Shown: positions 9,031-20,000 of the stretch, in pieces | How the letters are laid out: every line of letters starts with the position of its first letter | Numbering within the stretch: the stretch's first letter is position 1 | Source of the DNA: Bimuria novae-zelandiae CBS 107.79 | Lineage: Eukaryota; Ascomycota; Dothideomycetes; Pleosporales; Didymosphaeriaceae | DNA: 26,419 nt | Direction: 5' to 3' | NCBI GenBank assembly: GCA_010015655.1 | Contig: ML976777.1 | Location: 158,746 to 185,164, forward strand | Notes under the pieces: model-generated | Told to the model about the DNA's origin: nothing | Database searches by the model: none | Seen by the model: the letters and a program-made list of their open reading frames with translations, nothing else | Translations under genes and position numbers: made by a program

Positions 9031-9161
9031 AAAAAAAAGCTATCTAATAAGCTTAAAAATGTAAGTAACTAGCCTTATAAGTAATCTTATTAAGTAATAA
9101 GCGTTAGAAACGCGCTAGCGCTGCTTACGCTAGTATTTAAGCTTAAAATAAGCTATCTACT

Positions 9162-9619
9162 TGTTAAGTCCCCAAAGGATAGCTAATCCCTATAGGGGTA
9201 AAGGTTGGTTCTCGGGCAAGAATACTGGTAGGACAGGAGAGGTTGTAGTGATAGCTTGCGCTTGTCACTGGGGCGTTAGTATCGAAGGTGTGTACAGCAC
9301 AATCAAATCAACAAGATTGCTTACTTAGATCCAAACGATAGATTAATAAACAAGATTAAACACGAATGCCATAAGGGTATTCGTGTCGGTTTATATACAA
9401 GAGGTTTATTAGTTACCGTCCACCTATCTTTCTGCCATCCTATCTTTCTGGTGGATGGTCGTGTCATCCATAGATGGTATACCGTCCATGTTCTTGGCTA
9501 GATGGTATGTCTTAGCTAGATAGTACATCACGTGACCTCGGTTGCGCAACCCCACCAAGTGTCACCCCCACTAAGGGCCCGTTAGTCCTCCGCGTCCCAT
9601 ACATGTTCAGATCCTAACA
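9162..9619 (-). repeat. Gypsy 3' LTR (left copy)
   Basis: It is 458 bp, the same length as 15564-16021. The differences seen are mostly transitions. It holds duplicated CTATCTTTCTG motifs (9424-9434, 9440-9450) and repeated GATGGTAT motifs (9473-9480, 9501-9508, with a mutated third near 9519), possible promoter or factor-binding repeats of the LTR. Confidence 0.95.
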
Positions 9620-9635
9620 TCACCTCCCCTCTTCC
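9620..9635 (-). promoter_or_regulatory. Polypurine tract of the gypsy element
   Basis: On the minus strand the bases directly before the 3' LTR read GGAAGAGGGGAGGTGA, a pure-purine run except for one T. This is the expected primer site for plus-strand DNA synthesis and confirms the minus-strand orientation of the element. Confidence 0.8.
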
Positions 9636-9693
9636 AGATAGCGTCCTCGGTATCCTCGTTCCGCGCCCCCTAGCTACAGATACGGTTGTCGCA

Positions 9694-9701
9694 TATAAAT
9701 A
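9694..9701 (+). promoter_or_regulatory. TATA box of the opposite-strand zinc cluster gene
   Basis: TATAAATA lies 50 bp before the ATG at 9751, outside the LTR and on the strand opposite to gag-pol. Its distance and its context (pyrimidine-rich leader, TAACC before ATG) fit a dedicated promoter for the zinc cluster gene. Confidence 0.55.
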
Positions 9702-9750
9702 CTCGCGTGAGTCGCTGTTTTCGCGTTCTGGTCTTAGTGCCTTCCTAACC

Positions 9751-10368
9751 ATGCCTAAGGATCCCAAGCCCCGCAAAGCGCGCGCGCCTCGCAAAAAGAC
9801 TTCAACCCAAGAGCGGCGTGATCGCATTCGTCGTGTTAAAGGGAGTAGTAAGGAGATGCCTTTCCGCTGCACCCGCTGCGAAAAGCTAAACATTTATTGT
9901 TTCGTGGATACTGCGTCTAGTCGTTGTGCTGGTTGTATCGCTGCAAGGAGCGAGTGTGAGCTGTTTGTTCCTAAAGAGGAGTGGGAGAAGGTAGAGGATA
10001 AAGAGCGTGAAAAGCGGCTAGAGTTAGCTCACGCTAAGGAAGAGACGTTGCGTAGTTAATAAAAACTTACTCGGCATAAGCGTAAGTTATTAGAGATTAA
10101 GAGTCGTAAGAGGCTATTCGCGCGTCGGGATAGGAAATTACTAGATACCTAGGATAAGGTGTAAGAGACGGAGAGCTCGAGTGCGGACGCTCCGTTCCAA
10201 GACAATTTCCTCGCTAATCTAGGCTGGTCACAGGCCAACAATCTCCTTCCTGATCCACTAATAGATCTTCTTCTTAACGAGTTCCTATCTAGTTCTCCTT
10301 TAATCGTTCCGGGTTCCTTCTCGTGGTCTGACAATAGTATTGTGCTAACATTTAGCGATAGTTATTAA
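9751..10368 (+). pseudogene. Zn2Cys6-type zinc cluster protein encoded antisense in a chromovirus
   Basis: The open part (9751-10059) encodes 102 aa. A Lys/Arg-rich N-terminus (residues 6-30) is followed by a six-cysteine cluster, Cys40, 43, 50, 59, 62 and 69. The spacing C-x2-C-x6-C-x8-C-x2-C-x6-C matches the Gal4-type binuclear zinc cluster. A charged helical region follows. The same frame continues past two adjacent TAA codons (10057-10062), a TAG (10150) and a TAA (10162) to a natural stop at 10366-10368, giving 205 codons. All four internal stops are one C-to-T step from Gln codons. The second half is acidic to hydrophobic and ends in a Ser/Leu-rich segment (DPLIDLLLNEFLSSS). Its stop overlaps the minus-strand pol end (10352) by 17 bp, so the two genes converge. 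By spacing it should bind DNA; its role for the element is unknown. Similar Cys-rich hypothetical proteins are common in ascomycete genomes and may be relatives. Confidence 0.78.
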
Positions 10369-13300
10369 GGTTTACTTCTAGTTCCCATGTGTCTTCTAAG
10401 TGTGGATATCTTTTCCACTTAATTAAGTAGGTTCGTGACTAATCTGTGTGTTATAGTATCTTCTCGACTTCGAATTCGGTTTCCTCCTCTGGTTGGTGAT
10501 AGAAGGTGGTTTTAACTAGTGTTTCAGAGTCTACTAGTTCCAATCGGTCTATGTAGAATACTAGGTGTATTTTGGCGTCTGGTGGTAATTCTAATCAATA
10601 GTTAACCGGTGATACTTGTTCAGAAATAAAAAATAGTCTAATCTTAACATAATCCAGTTTCTTGTGCTTTTTCTTCTAAGTTCAAAGATTTTTCGTAAGT
10701 AGATATGCTTTATCCCCCTTCTTTAGCTAAGGTGCCGTTTTTCTTTTTTAGTTTGTATAGGAAATGCTTTGCTGTTAAGCTTTCTTAAGGTTCTCTCGGA
10801 GTTATTAATGTATTTCTTTTATTTTTGTAGCCGTGTTGATGGCTTCTTCCGTTCTAATAGTAGTAGGAAATATCTAATTAAAGAGATGTGGATGTCTTCC
10901 GTAGTTCGCATAAAACGATGTATATCCAGTTACTACTAATATCTTGTTGTTATATGCTAATTATGCCATTGGTAATAGGGAAATCTAGTTATTCTTCTGG
11001 TTGTTGCAGTAGATGCGTAGGTACGTTTCCATTATTTAATTTATACGTTCTGTTTGTCCATCCGTCTGTGGGTGGTAGGCTATTAATAGTTTTCGTTTTG
11101 TTCCAATAAGTGCCGTGAGTGTTGTCCAGTAGTTTAAAGTGAAGAGTTTATCTCTGTCGCTAATAATTGTCTTAGGGATGCCATAATGTCGTATAAGTCG
11201 ATCTAGGATAAGGAACGCTAGTTCCATTGCTATTATTACCTTTTTACACGATAGTAATTTCACGTATTTGGTAAATCTGCATACAATTACCAGTATTACG
11301 TCGTAACTTACTCCGTTTATGGGATCTTTCGACTTTAGCAATCCTATAACAAAGTCTATTACGATGTCTTCCCAAGGTGCTATAGGTATCTGGATAGCTT
11401 GCATTTCTCCGTACTTAAGATGTGTTACGTGTTTATTGTGTTAGCATTCTGCACATTTACGTATGTAGGTTGCTACTACTTCCTTAATTCCTTTAAAGCT
11501 GTAGTTCCTCTAAATCAGTTCCACTATCTTTTTAATTCTAGGGTATCTATATACAGGGTCGTCGTAGTATTATCGTATAACCTCTATCTGTTGTTCCTTA
11601 GGTACTTCTCGTGTGAGTACAAGGAGTTAATTAAGTTCTGCCGTAGGTTCTAAAGAACTGTCGGGTTTTTATTTTAGTATCGCGGAGTAGGTTTTTACTT
11701 TGTCTCTTGCAAGGTCGTGTTGTTAGCTAAGTGCGTCTACTCGTCTGTTTTCTTTATTAGGTGTGTATACAATCTTAAATTTGTATTATCTAAGCGTCTC
11801 TGACTATCTTGCCTGTCTTGGCGTAAGTTCTTTCGTGGTCGTGAAGCGTGTAAGGTTCTTATAATCTATAAAGATCTTAAGTGTAGAGCAGCTAAGAGCG
11901 TAGATTCTCTAGTGCTTTAACGTTTTAACAATTGCGTATAGTTCTTTATCGTGTACGTCATATCGTGCTTCCGTGTCGGTGAATTTGCATGAGTAGTATG
12001 CAATAAGATGCTATTTGCCATCCTTCTCTTGCTTCGCGTAGGCGCCTATCGCGAGGTCACTTGCGTCTGTTTCGATTCGTAGTGGTTTTCCATCCCTAAA
12101 GTGGATAAGTACTGGTGGCATAATGCATGCGGTTTTTAAGAGTTAAAACAACATTCCACACTCTGCAGTCCATGCGAATAGTGTGTCTTTTCTTATAAGG
12201 TTTATAAGTAGTATCGTAATCTTTGCGTAATCCTTAATAAATTGTTAATTAAATCTATAGAATCCTAAGAATTCTTAGATGTTCTTTACTATCTTTAGTA
12301 TTAGCTAGTTCTTAATGTATTTAATCTTATTAGGTGCGACTTTAATTCCTTCTGTGCTAATAACGTGTCCTAGGAATTTAAGTCGTGTTACGTGCCACTT
12401 GCATTTCTTTAGCTTAATTCTAAGGTGTGCCTTATCTAATGTAGTTAACACTGTCTGTACATGCAGAACATAATCTGAATTATTCTTAAAGTAAACAAGT
12501 ATATCGTCCATGTATGCGATAACGAATATGTCTAGATAGTTATAAAGTACGTGGTTAACTAGTGCTTGGAAGTTTGCCGGTGCGTTAGTAAGTCCAAAAG
12601 GTATAACTATGTATTTAAACAGTCCGTAGCGTGACCTAAACGCTATCTTCCACTTGTCACCTTCCTTAATTTGTATAAGGTGGTAGCCATCTCGTAAGTC
12701 TATTAGTGTAAAGCGTTTGGCTCTTGAGAGTTAGTCTCTTAATTCTAAGATGTTTAGTAGTAAGTATTAATTTTTAATCGTCATGTCGTTAATCTTCTAA
12801 TAGTTAACATATAGTCGTGGTGTGCCGTCTTTCTTCATGATAAACATGAAAGGGCTGGCTACTAGTGACTTTAATGGTCGTATGTATCCTTTCGCAAGAT
12901 TTGTCTCGATGAATTCCTTTTCTTGCTGGAGTTCTTTTCTAGTTTTGCTATATAGTGGTCCAAAGGGTGGCGTTTTTCCTTCTACTAGGTCTATCGCTAG
13001 ATCCCAGGGCTGATGTTCTGGAAGGTTTGCTTTTCCTTCTCTTTCGGTGAACATATGATTCCATGCTCGATAGCATTCTAGAATTTTATGGTTTGTGCTT
13101 TCATCCATCTTCTTGCGCTCTGTGACCTGGTGGTTCCTGCCAGCGTCTGCCAAGGGTTTCTTCCGTTTTTCGACTGTCCGTCGCGAGACTATAGTGTTAA
13201 TAGCTCTCTTATCTACTATTAAGCTCTGTTAATGCGTAGGCTTTGCTTGCAATGCACAGTTACAGCGCTTAAAGAATAGCCTTTTTCTCTTTTAATTAAT

Positions 13301-14637
13301 CGTGGGATTATGCTTCCTTAACTAGGGTAGTTCTAAAATCACGTCGTGATTAGCTTCCTTAATAATGTTAAGGGTAATTAATTCCTAGTGTCTATGGATC
13401 GTAAGGGTAGTTTCGACCTCGTATTCAATTATTGCTTTGCCAGGCATTAGTTATCCATTCGCGACATAGATAGCATAGGGTATGGCCTTCTTACGTTTAT
13501 AGAGTCCTGCTCTATCAAGTGCTTTTCTTGACACATAGCTTTCCTGTGCTCCTAAGTCCAGCATGGCTTTTATTCATGTTTCTTTAAGCTATACCAGTAG
13601 CTTAATTAATGCCTGATCGTTTATGGCATTTAGTTCTTTAAAGGCGTTTTCCCTCCTGAGCCTAGGTCTAAAAAAGACATCTTTTCTATAGGTGGCTTTA
13701 CAGGATTAAGGTGTTCTTCCTTCTTCTTCTCCTAAGGCTGCTACTAGCCCTTTTCTAGGAGAGCTTCACCGTCTTCTTCCTTTGTTACCGTTTTAATCCT
13801 GAGGGTCGTAGTCCCTTTCGGTATGCGATTAAACCCATGCTTTCCCTTTTTCTCTTTGTGTTCCTTATAATCGGGGTGTAAGCATGTTTGCCATTTGTCG
13901 GATGCGCATTTTCTATTAACCAGTAGCGACATTACTTAGTTTAGCGCTTAGTTAAGGTGTAAAAAGTATCGTTTTTCACGTTTATCCTAGAGGTGAACGT
14001 TACAATAGGTGATAGGGCAGTTAAACCACTCCCATCTGCATTATTAGTACGTTCAGGGAAAATAACTGTATTCCTTGGCTTAGTAATAAATAGTATATTA
14101 GTCTTCTCTATAAAGGGTCCATCGTATGGTCTCATGCGTAGGATTACGGTGGTCTAGGTCGTACTGTGGTTCGTAGTTCAGGCTTTCGTTTAGGTATTTC
14201 TTCTTAGGGTCTTCGTTTTTATAGCGAGCGTCTGCCCATTCTCGTGCTGTCTTACTAACCAAGTCAGGTCGGTAAGCATGATAGAATGCGGCTTCGTAGT
14301 CTAGGTCTTGTCGTTCTACTACTATAAAACCGAAGTCTCCTTCTCGAGGTCGGTGTTTTTCTAAGAAGTCGAAAACATTCGTCGTCTTACTAGCAACTAG
14401 CTTGTTCTAGCTAGGGTGAGGAGTAGAAGATTAAGGCATTAGCTCTATCTCTTTCTCGTCCAAACCTTCGTATGCATCCTCGTAGAGTCGTAAGTTAGGC
14501 AAGTCTAATCGCTCTAAGTCCTCGTTTAGGATATTAGATTGCCTAATAGAGGGTATTACCTGCCATTCTTCGTCGGTTACTTCTGTATCATCGACAGTAA
14601 GTACGTTCAGCTGTCTAATAACCTTGTTATTAAACCT
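10352..14637 (-). pseudogene. Gypsy pol: protease, RT, RNase H, integrase, chromodomain (degraded)
   Basis: Read on the minus strand: a retropepsin-like segment near 13600-13380 (MLDLGAQESYVSRKAL). The reverse transcriptase runs about 13150-12290, with PEHQPWDLAIDL and SPFMFIMKKDGTPRLYVNY, the active site AYMDDILVYF at about 12525-12496 and LKFLGHVISTEGI. RNase H remnants follow. The integrase (about 11460-11036) has a CxxC zinc element, then DFVIGLL, SDRDKLF and DGQTERIN, which carry the D, D and E of the catalytic triad. A chromodomain (about 10500-10355) contains FEVEKIL, TYLIKWKRYP and EDTWE and ends at a TAA (10354-10352). Many in-frame TAA/TAG codons interrupt all parts except the longest blocks. 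The chromodomain would have guided integration to marked chromatin. Confidence 0.92.
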
Positions 14638-15546
14638 ATGATTCCTGGCGATGTGACCTAGTTTGTCATATATAAAGTATTTGCGTGTCTCGGTCCCCTT
14701 GTGTTAGGTTCCATCTAAGATACGCTTTTGGTTAGGCTTACGAAAGCCTATAGCCTTTCCTGTTCCCTTTTCCAGGTTGTTAAACTAGACATCTTCTATA
14801 GGTTAGGGTCCGTAGTAGTTGCGTTGCTGGCGTCGAGGTGTTTTCGGCGGCGCTCTGTAGACTACAAGTGCCTATCGTCCGAAGCTAACGTTCCTCGGGT
14901 TCTTACGTAGCTCTTCATGCAATGCGAACCATTCCCTATTAATGCGGATGGTCTCTTCGTACAGTTCTTCCAAGGTCTCTATTTTTGCACCACTACGCAG
15001 GAGTTCTTCGCGCACATTACGTTTAAGGCCTTATTTATACATTATCTTAAGAAATTCATCCTCCTAGTCAAGTTACACGGCGTACTTACAGAATTCAGCT
15101 ACATACTCGGCTGCGGATCGTTGCTATTGGATCGTCTAGATCGCCTGCTCAGCGATAGCGGTTTTATTAGCAATTCTAAATATCTATTAAAGGCATTTCT
15201 TAAAGTTGGCGTAGTCCTTAATAATATTAATAGCATCTTTATTACGGTTAATGTAGTCTTCATCCTCGTTGTCGTGATCCATGTCTAGGTACTTAATTAA
15301 GTAGGGATAGATCTATTCTTCAGCGCTTCCTCGCATGTAAGTTGCTACAAAGATAACCTTCTTCTTGTCTTCAAGGTCTTGGTTCTAGTCGAAGAAGTAG
15401 AGGTCTAGCTATAAAAGCCAGGTATCAAGGAGGGTACGATTACTATCATACAAGTCAGGTTTGTGCGCCTTGTTCTTGCCATCCCCCATAGGGGTGACAT
15501 AGTTGTCCGAAGCCATGGAAGAGTTAGGGGTCCTATTAGTATTCAT
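14638..15546 (-). pseudogene. Gypsy gag (degraded)
   Basis: The minus-strand ATG at 15546 lies 18 bp inside the 5' LTR and starts MNTNRTPNSSMASDNYV. The frame continues as a retrotransposon gag domain (YDSNRTLLDTWL, KKVIFVATYMRGSAEE, and EFLKIMYKGLKRNVREELL once a stop is skipped) to about 14900. Near 14685-14638 the remnant KYFIYDKLGHIARN occupies the place of a CCHC zinc knuckle; Tyr stands where Cys is expected, as TGT-to-TAT change would give. Stops are mostly TAG/TAA for Trp and Gln. The boundary to pol is approximate. Confidence 0.8.
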
Positions 15547-15563
15547 GTTAAGGGTGTTCAAAA

Positions 15564-16021
15564 TGTTAAGTCCCCAAAGGATAGCTAATCCCTATAGGGG
15601 TAAAGGTTAGTTCTCGGGCAAGAATACTAGTAGGACAAGAGAGGTTATAGTAATAGCTTGCGCTTGTCACTAGGGCGTTAGTATCGAAGGTGTGTACAGC
15701 ATAATCAAATTAACAAGGTTGCTTACTCAGATCCAAACGATAGATTGATAAACAAGATTGAACACAAATGCCATAAGGGTATTCGTGTCAGTTTATATAC
15801 AAGAGGTTTATTAGTTACCGTCCACCTATCTTTCTGCTATCCTATCTTTCTGGTGGATGGTCGTGTCATCCATAGATGGTATACCGTCCATGTTCTTGGC
15901 TGGATGGTATGTCTTGGCTGAATGGTACATTACGTGACCTCGGTTGCGCAACCCCACCAAGTGTCACCCCCGCTGAGGGCCCGTTGGTCCTCCGCGTCCC
16001 ATACATGTTCAGATCCTAACA
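15564..16021 (-). repeat. Gypsy 5' LTR (right copy)
   Basis: 458 bp. It is the 5' LTR because gag-pol reads leftwards from it. It is followed by the CTACT duplication at 16022-16026 and preceded (15541-15563) by the short leader between LTR and gag. Confidence 0.95.
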
Positions 16022-16187
16022 CTACTACTCTACCTAAAGTTACATCACGTGGCCGCAATATTAAGCTCCTAAGTAAATATAATTAGTTTAGATTAATTAC
16101 AAGAGTCGATATAGTGTTTTACTAGAAAATCTCATGATAATAGCTATTGTACGTGGCTTAGTAGCCTCACTTTTGAAGTGGTGGATA

Positions 16188-16239
16188 TGGTGTTCGGCGG
16201 GGCACGAGGTGTCTCCGGGCATGAGCTGTCCGTGCACGT
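16188..16239 (-). repeat. Right terminal inverted repeat of the Fot1/pogo element
   Basis: It is 52 bp long and complementary to 7266-7317 with one difference. It is followed by TA (16240-16241). The segment 16027-16187 is the remaining pogo 3' region, AT-rich and non-coding. Confidence 0.92.
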
Positions 16240-16458
16240 TACCGTAGCTTGGCAGTTGGTGCGCCGCGTCACTAAACGCGCCACCCCAACATGATCGCTT
16301 AGCCAGCAACATAAGGCTACTAAGCTACCTATAATTAATATTATTTAAGATTTTCTAAAGTTAAGGCCTTTAAGGCTTGTAGATAATTATTAGTAACTTA
16401 AATTATTAATATCTTTTTAGTATTCTAATTATTTAGCTATTACGTGACTTTAAGGTAG

Positions 16459-16681
16459 TGTCAGATTTGATAGTGTTCTGTCACTTTGAGATAATGCAAT
16501 GATGAGAATTTAATAGATGTGATAATTGATTAATGATGTTCGTGTTCTGTGTTCCTGGAATGCAAATGTGTGCGAGGCTCCAAATAAGTGCCGCTGCAGC
16601 GCTAGCCCTATTTAGAATAGTACAAAAGAGAGAGTGCTCCAGCCTTATATCCACAACAGATAGAGGCTATATAATCGGACA
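16459..16681 (-). mobile_element. Solo LTR of a copia family, reverse orientation
   Basis: It is 223 bp. Reverse-complemented, it starts TGTCCGATTA and ends AAATCTGACA, as the copia LTRs at 16834 and 21912 do, and is flanked by perfect GGTAG duplications (16454-16458, 16682-16686). About the last 95 bp (R/U5 side) match those LTRs, but the first 120 bp are unrelated, GC-richer and little RIPped. It is therefore a subfamily with a different U3. No internal region remains, indicating LTR-LTR recombination. Confidence 0.9.
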
Positions 16682-16833
16682 GGTAGATATAATAAATAAG
16701 GCTTTATTAATATTTATAGTTTTACGCTAAGACTATTTTTTCTTAATAGTTTTATTAAAAAGCTTTAAAATATTCTTACTACCTAATTTAGATATTTTAA
16801 TAAGTTTTTAAAATTAACTTTATACTTTATAGG

Positions 16834-17032
16834 TGTCCGATTACATGGCACTTTGCATTAAACTCAAAGTGTAAAGGTGGCTAGGCAATCCTACGCCAAG
16901 AAAAGAAGACTTTGGTAGCAGTCTAACAGAACACGAACAAGACACAACACGAACATCATTAATAAATTATCATAACTATTAATTCTTATCATTGCATTAT
17001 CTTAAAGTGACAGAACACTATTAAATCTAATA
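16834..17032 (+). repeat. Copia 5' LTR
   Basis: 199 bp, matching 21912-22110 except for transitions. Confidence 0.94.
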
Positions 17033-17068
17033 ATTAAGAGTCTTACTACTTTAATACGACCGGTTGCA

Positions 17069-20000
17069 ATGGCGCAATCTACCCTTAGAGACGCTATAGT
17101 TATTCTAACTAATAATAATAACTTTACTATATAGCTACAACAACTTAAAATGCGATGCAAGCCACTTAATATCTAGAAAATTATTAATCTAGACTCACCT
17201 ATCGATCCGAAAACGAAACCCGTTATGCTAAAGCCTCTCGCTATTAGCCTCTACTAAGTATTATAAGCTTATGTAACTATAAACCTAAACACCTTGCTAA
17301 TACACCTATCGCAACTATCAACGCAAGGCACAAAGGCATATAAGGATAATATTGATATCTATAAAATACTCCTAGAAGACTATAAGATAAACGATCGCGA
17401 ATATAAAGAGGAGAGGGCAAATATTAATAAGGTAGTTATCTACCTATAATTAACAGTTTCAGCCCACCTACAAAAGAATTACTGTTTACTAGAGCTATTA
17501 ATCAAGCAATGGATTAGTAATCTTATAGCTAGAGTTAGTATTAACCTAGAGCATGAGCAAATGCGGGTAAGGACCTAATATTATAAGGCGATTAAGCCTA
17601 TAAGAAGCGTAGCTACCTGGCACACATGGCTAAATAAGTATAATTACGCGGCTACTAAAGCAGAAACCTAAGGGGTAAGAGAGCTTTAGCAGCTAAGCGT
17701 AGTTAAAGAAGACTTTATAAAGGTAGTTAATTATATTGCCTCTTAATAGGTTACAAATTTTCAGTTAACCTAGAGAAAGGACCCGTCCGTCTCTAGGGAA
17801 GGCATAATAAGACTCTTCTAAGACTATATAAATCTCCAGCACCTGAATAAGGGCAAATAAAAAGGCGCTTTTACTACTATAGAGTTATTTCTCGCTAAAG
17901 GTGGTAAATCCACCTAGGTCACAGAGAGGGACGCCTCTCTTATAGATAAAGCAGTATTATTTAAACTAAGGGAAAGACCTCTTAAATAATAAAATAATAG
18001 TCTTAGTACTAGAACTAAGCGGTCTGCCACAAGCGATTACAAGCTAGTAGTAGCTAGTAGTAAACACTACCCCGCTTATAATTAGCGTTATGCTCTAAGA
18101 GATTGCTTCTATGCATTCTTAGAGAAACAACCTAAATAGTTTAAGCTAAAGCCTTTTATAGTAAAGCTAATCTAATTTAGGTTAGAGCACGACTTAGAGC
18201 TGCAAGAAGCTTTAAGAGCTCTTAAGAGACTAAAATCTTAAATACTAAAAATTAAACTATTACACACTCCTACTCCAACGCGAATCACTGAGGCTAACAA
18301 TAAGTAACTAAATAGACGAAAGATTACTAAAATCCTAGCAAGCTTTAATGTAGCATCCTTCTATACCAATCCAAACACGTACCTATTACAATACTCAGCT
18401 ATCCTCGATTCAGGCACAACTTACCACATCTTTAACGATATCAATCGCTTTATCTCGTATAGGCCACCATCACCTAGAGACTTTATATAGGCTGGCAATA
18501 CACAAGTATAGATTAAAGGATATAGGAGCGTCTACCTCAACATATAAAGTGCAAGTAGTAACTAAATAATATAGCTAGACAATGTGGCCTATTATCCTAA
18601 TCTACTTTGCAACCTAGTGTCGTTCCGATTACTCCGCAAGCAAGGCCTTTGGTGGAACATAAAAGTAGACCCCACAACTCTAAAGAGAAGAGATAATATA
18701 ACGCTAGTAGAGCTTTAGGAGCTATATAAATAATAGGTGCTTAAGTACAGATCCGCCCTATTACGCTATATAGTTATTAATAGTGTACTAGCTGCCCACA
18801 TAGCGCACAAAACCAACACCCACACTAGAAGGCTAAAGAAGGCAGATGCCTTAACCTGGCATAGACGACTAGGTCATCTAGGCCCTTAAGCCCTTAAACA
18901 CCTTGTTCAGCAATCTTAGGGGGTAAGAATAAAAGGGCTTACTATAGCTAAATGCGATGCCTGTAGAAGAGCTAAACTTAAGCAATAAATACGCTAATAA
19001 CTAAGAGATCTAATAGAAGGCCCTGGCGAAAGGGTAGCCATTAATTTCTACAATTTCGAAACTAATAGTTCTATAAAAGAGAAAAGTTAAATGCTAGTCA
19101 CTAATTAATTCTCTAGCTTTATGTAAGACTTCTACTTCAAAGACAATCGCCCAGCACGATCAATCATTAAGCTACTTAATAGCTTTATACAATTTATAAA
19201 AGTACAATTTAACGTCACTATTAAGATTATTAAATTGGACAACAAAATCTTCTCTATTAAAGCTAAAGTAGAAAGGTGGTGCTTAACATAAGGCATTAAA
19301 ATTAAGCCTTTAGCACCTAATACCTAAGCATAAAATAGAAGAGCTAAACGCTTAAGGGGTGTTATTAAGGAGAAAGCGTGCGCGATGCGACTTAACTCTA
19401 ACCTACCTTAGTAAATATAGCCTAAAATTACCTAAGCCGCCGTCTACCTCTATAATTAAACTCTAAACTACGGCAATTATTAGCGATCACTATACGAAGT
19501 GTTCTTTACAATAGTAGCCTCTTAAAATGGCTTTGTTACCTAGCCACGAAAACCTAATTAAGCTCACCTGAAAGCATATAGCTGTAAAGCTTTTACTATA
19601 ACCGACGATACAAAACGCGGCAAGAGTAAGCTCTAAAGGCTTAACCTTAAGGCATGGATTAGCTACCTTGTTAGCTACTAATTAACTAATATTTAAAGAA
19701 TCTGGATTCTATTACTTGCAAAGGTTATCAGCACCCGCGATATAATTTTTAATAAAGACTTAGTATTCTTAGGCAAGACTAAAGACCTAATAGATAACCT
19801 TATGCATAGCACCTTAGAAGAGATCGTAGTTTAGGTATAATTAGTAGAGCTACCTCCCTTACCTTAGCAAAACCTAGAGACGGAGTCCTTTTATAAGGAT
19901 AAAATAATCACTAACATATTATATAAAGAAGGGGACGAGGAGACCTTAAGCTGTAGGCAAAGTAGGAAATTTAGCTATAAATACCTAACGCCTCTATTAA

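Larger units (their letters stand above)
9162..16021 (-). mobile_element. Ty3/gypsy chromovirus with an extra opposite-strand gene
   Basis: The element is 6,860 bp, with two LTRs of 458 bp each (9162-9619 and 15564-16021) that start TGTTAAGTCC and end GATCCTAACA on the plus strand. It is flanked by the 5-bp duplication CTACT (9157-9161 and 16022-16026). gag-pol is on the minus strand, so the 5' LTR is the right-hand one. Domain order is gag, protease, RT, RNase H, integrase, chromodomain, which defines a chromovirus. It is inserted inside the Fot1/pogo element. RIP is lighter than in the copia element, but every major domain carries stops. An additional plus-strand gene lies between the end of pol and the left LTR. 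Confidence 0.95.
7266..16239 (+). mobile_element. Fot1/pogo (Tc1-mariner superfamily) transposon, split by a gypsy element
   Basis: Terminal inverted repeats of 52 bp (7266-7317 and 16188-16239) differ at one position. They begin ACGTGCACGGACAGCTCATG and are flanked by TA on both sides (7264-7265, 16240-16241), the target duplication of this superfamily. The element body is 7266-9161 plus 16027-16239, about 2.1 kb. The rest is the inserted gypsy retrotransposon with its CTACT duplication. The right-hand TA is also the terminal TA of element X copy 2, so pogo apparently used the TA that flanked X. Confidence 0.92.

Noticed and set aside
14917..15288. 123-codon plus-strand frame within the gypsy element
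   Set aside because: It is the antisense shadow of gag; the minus strand shows the gag domain and the plus strand no known motif.
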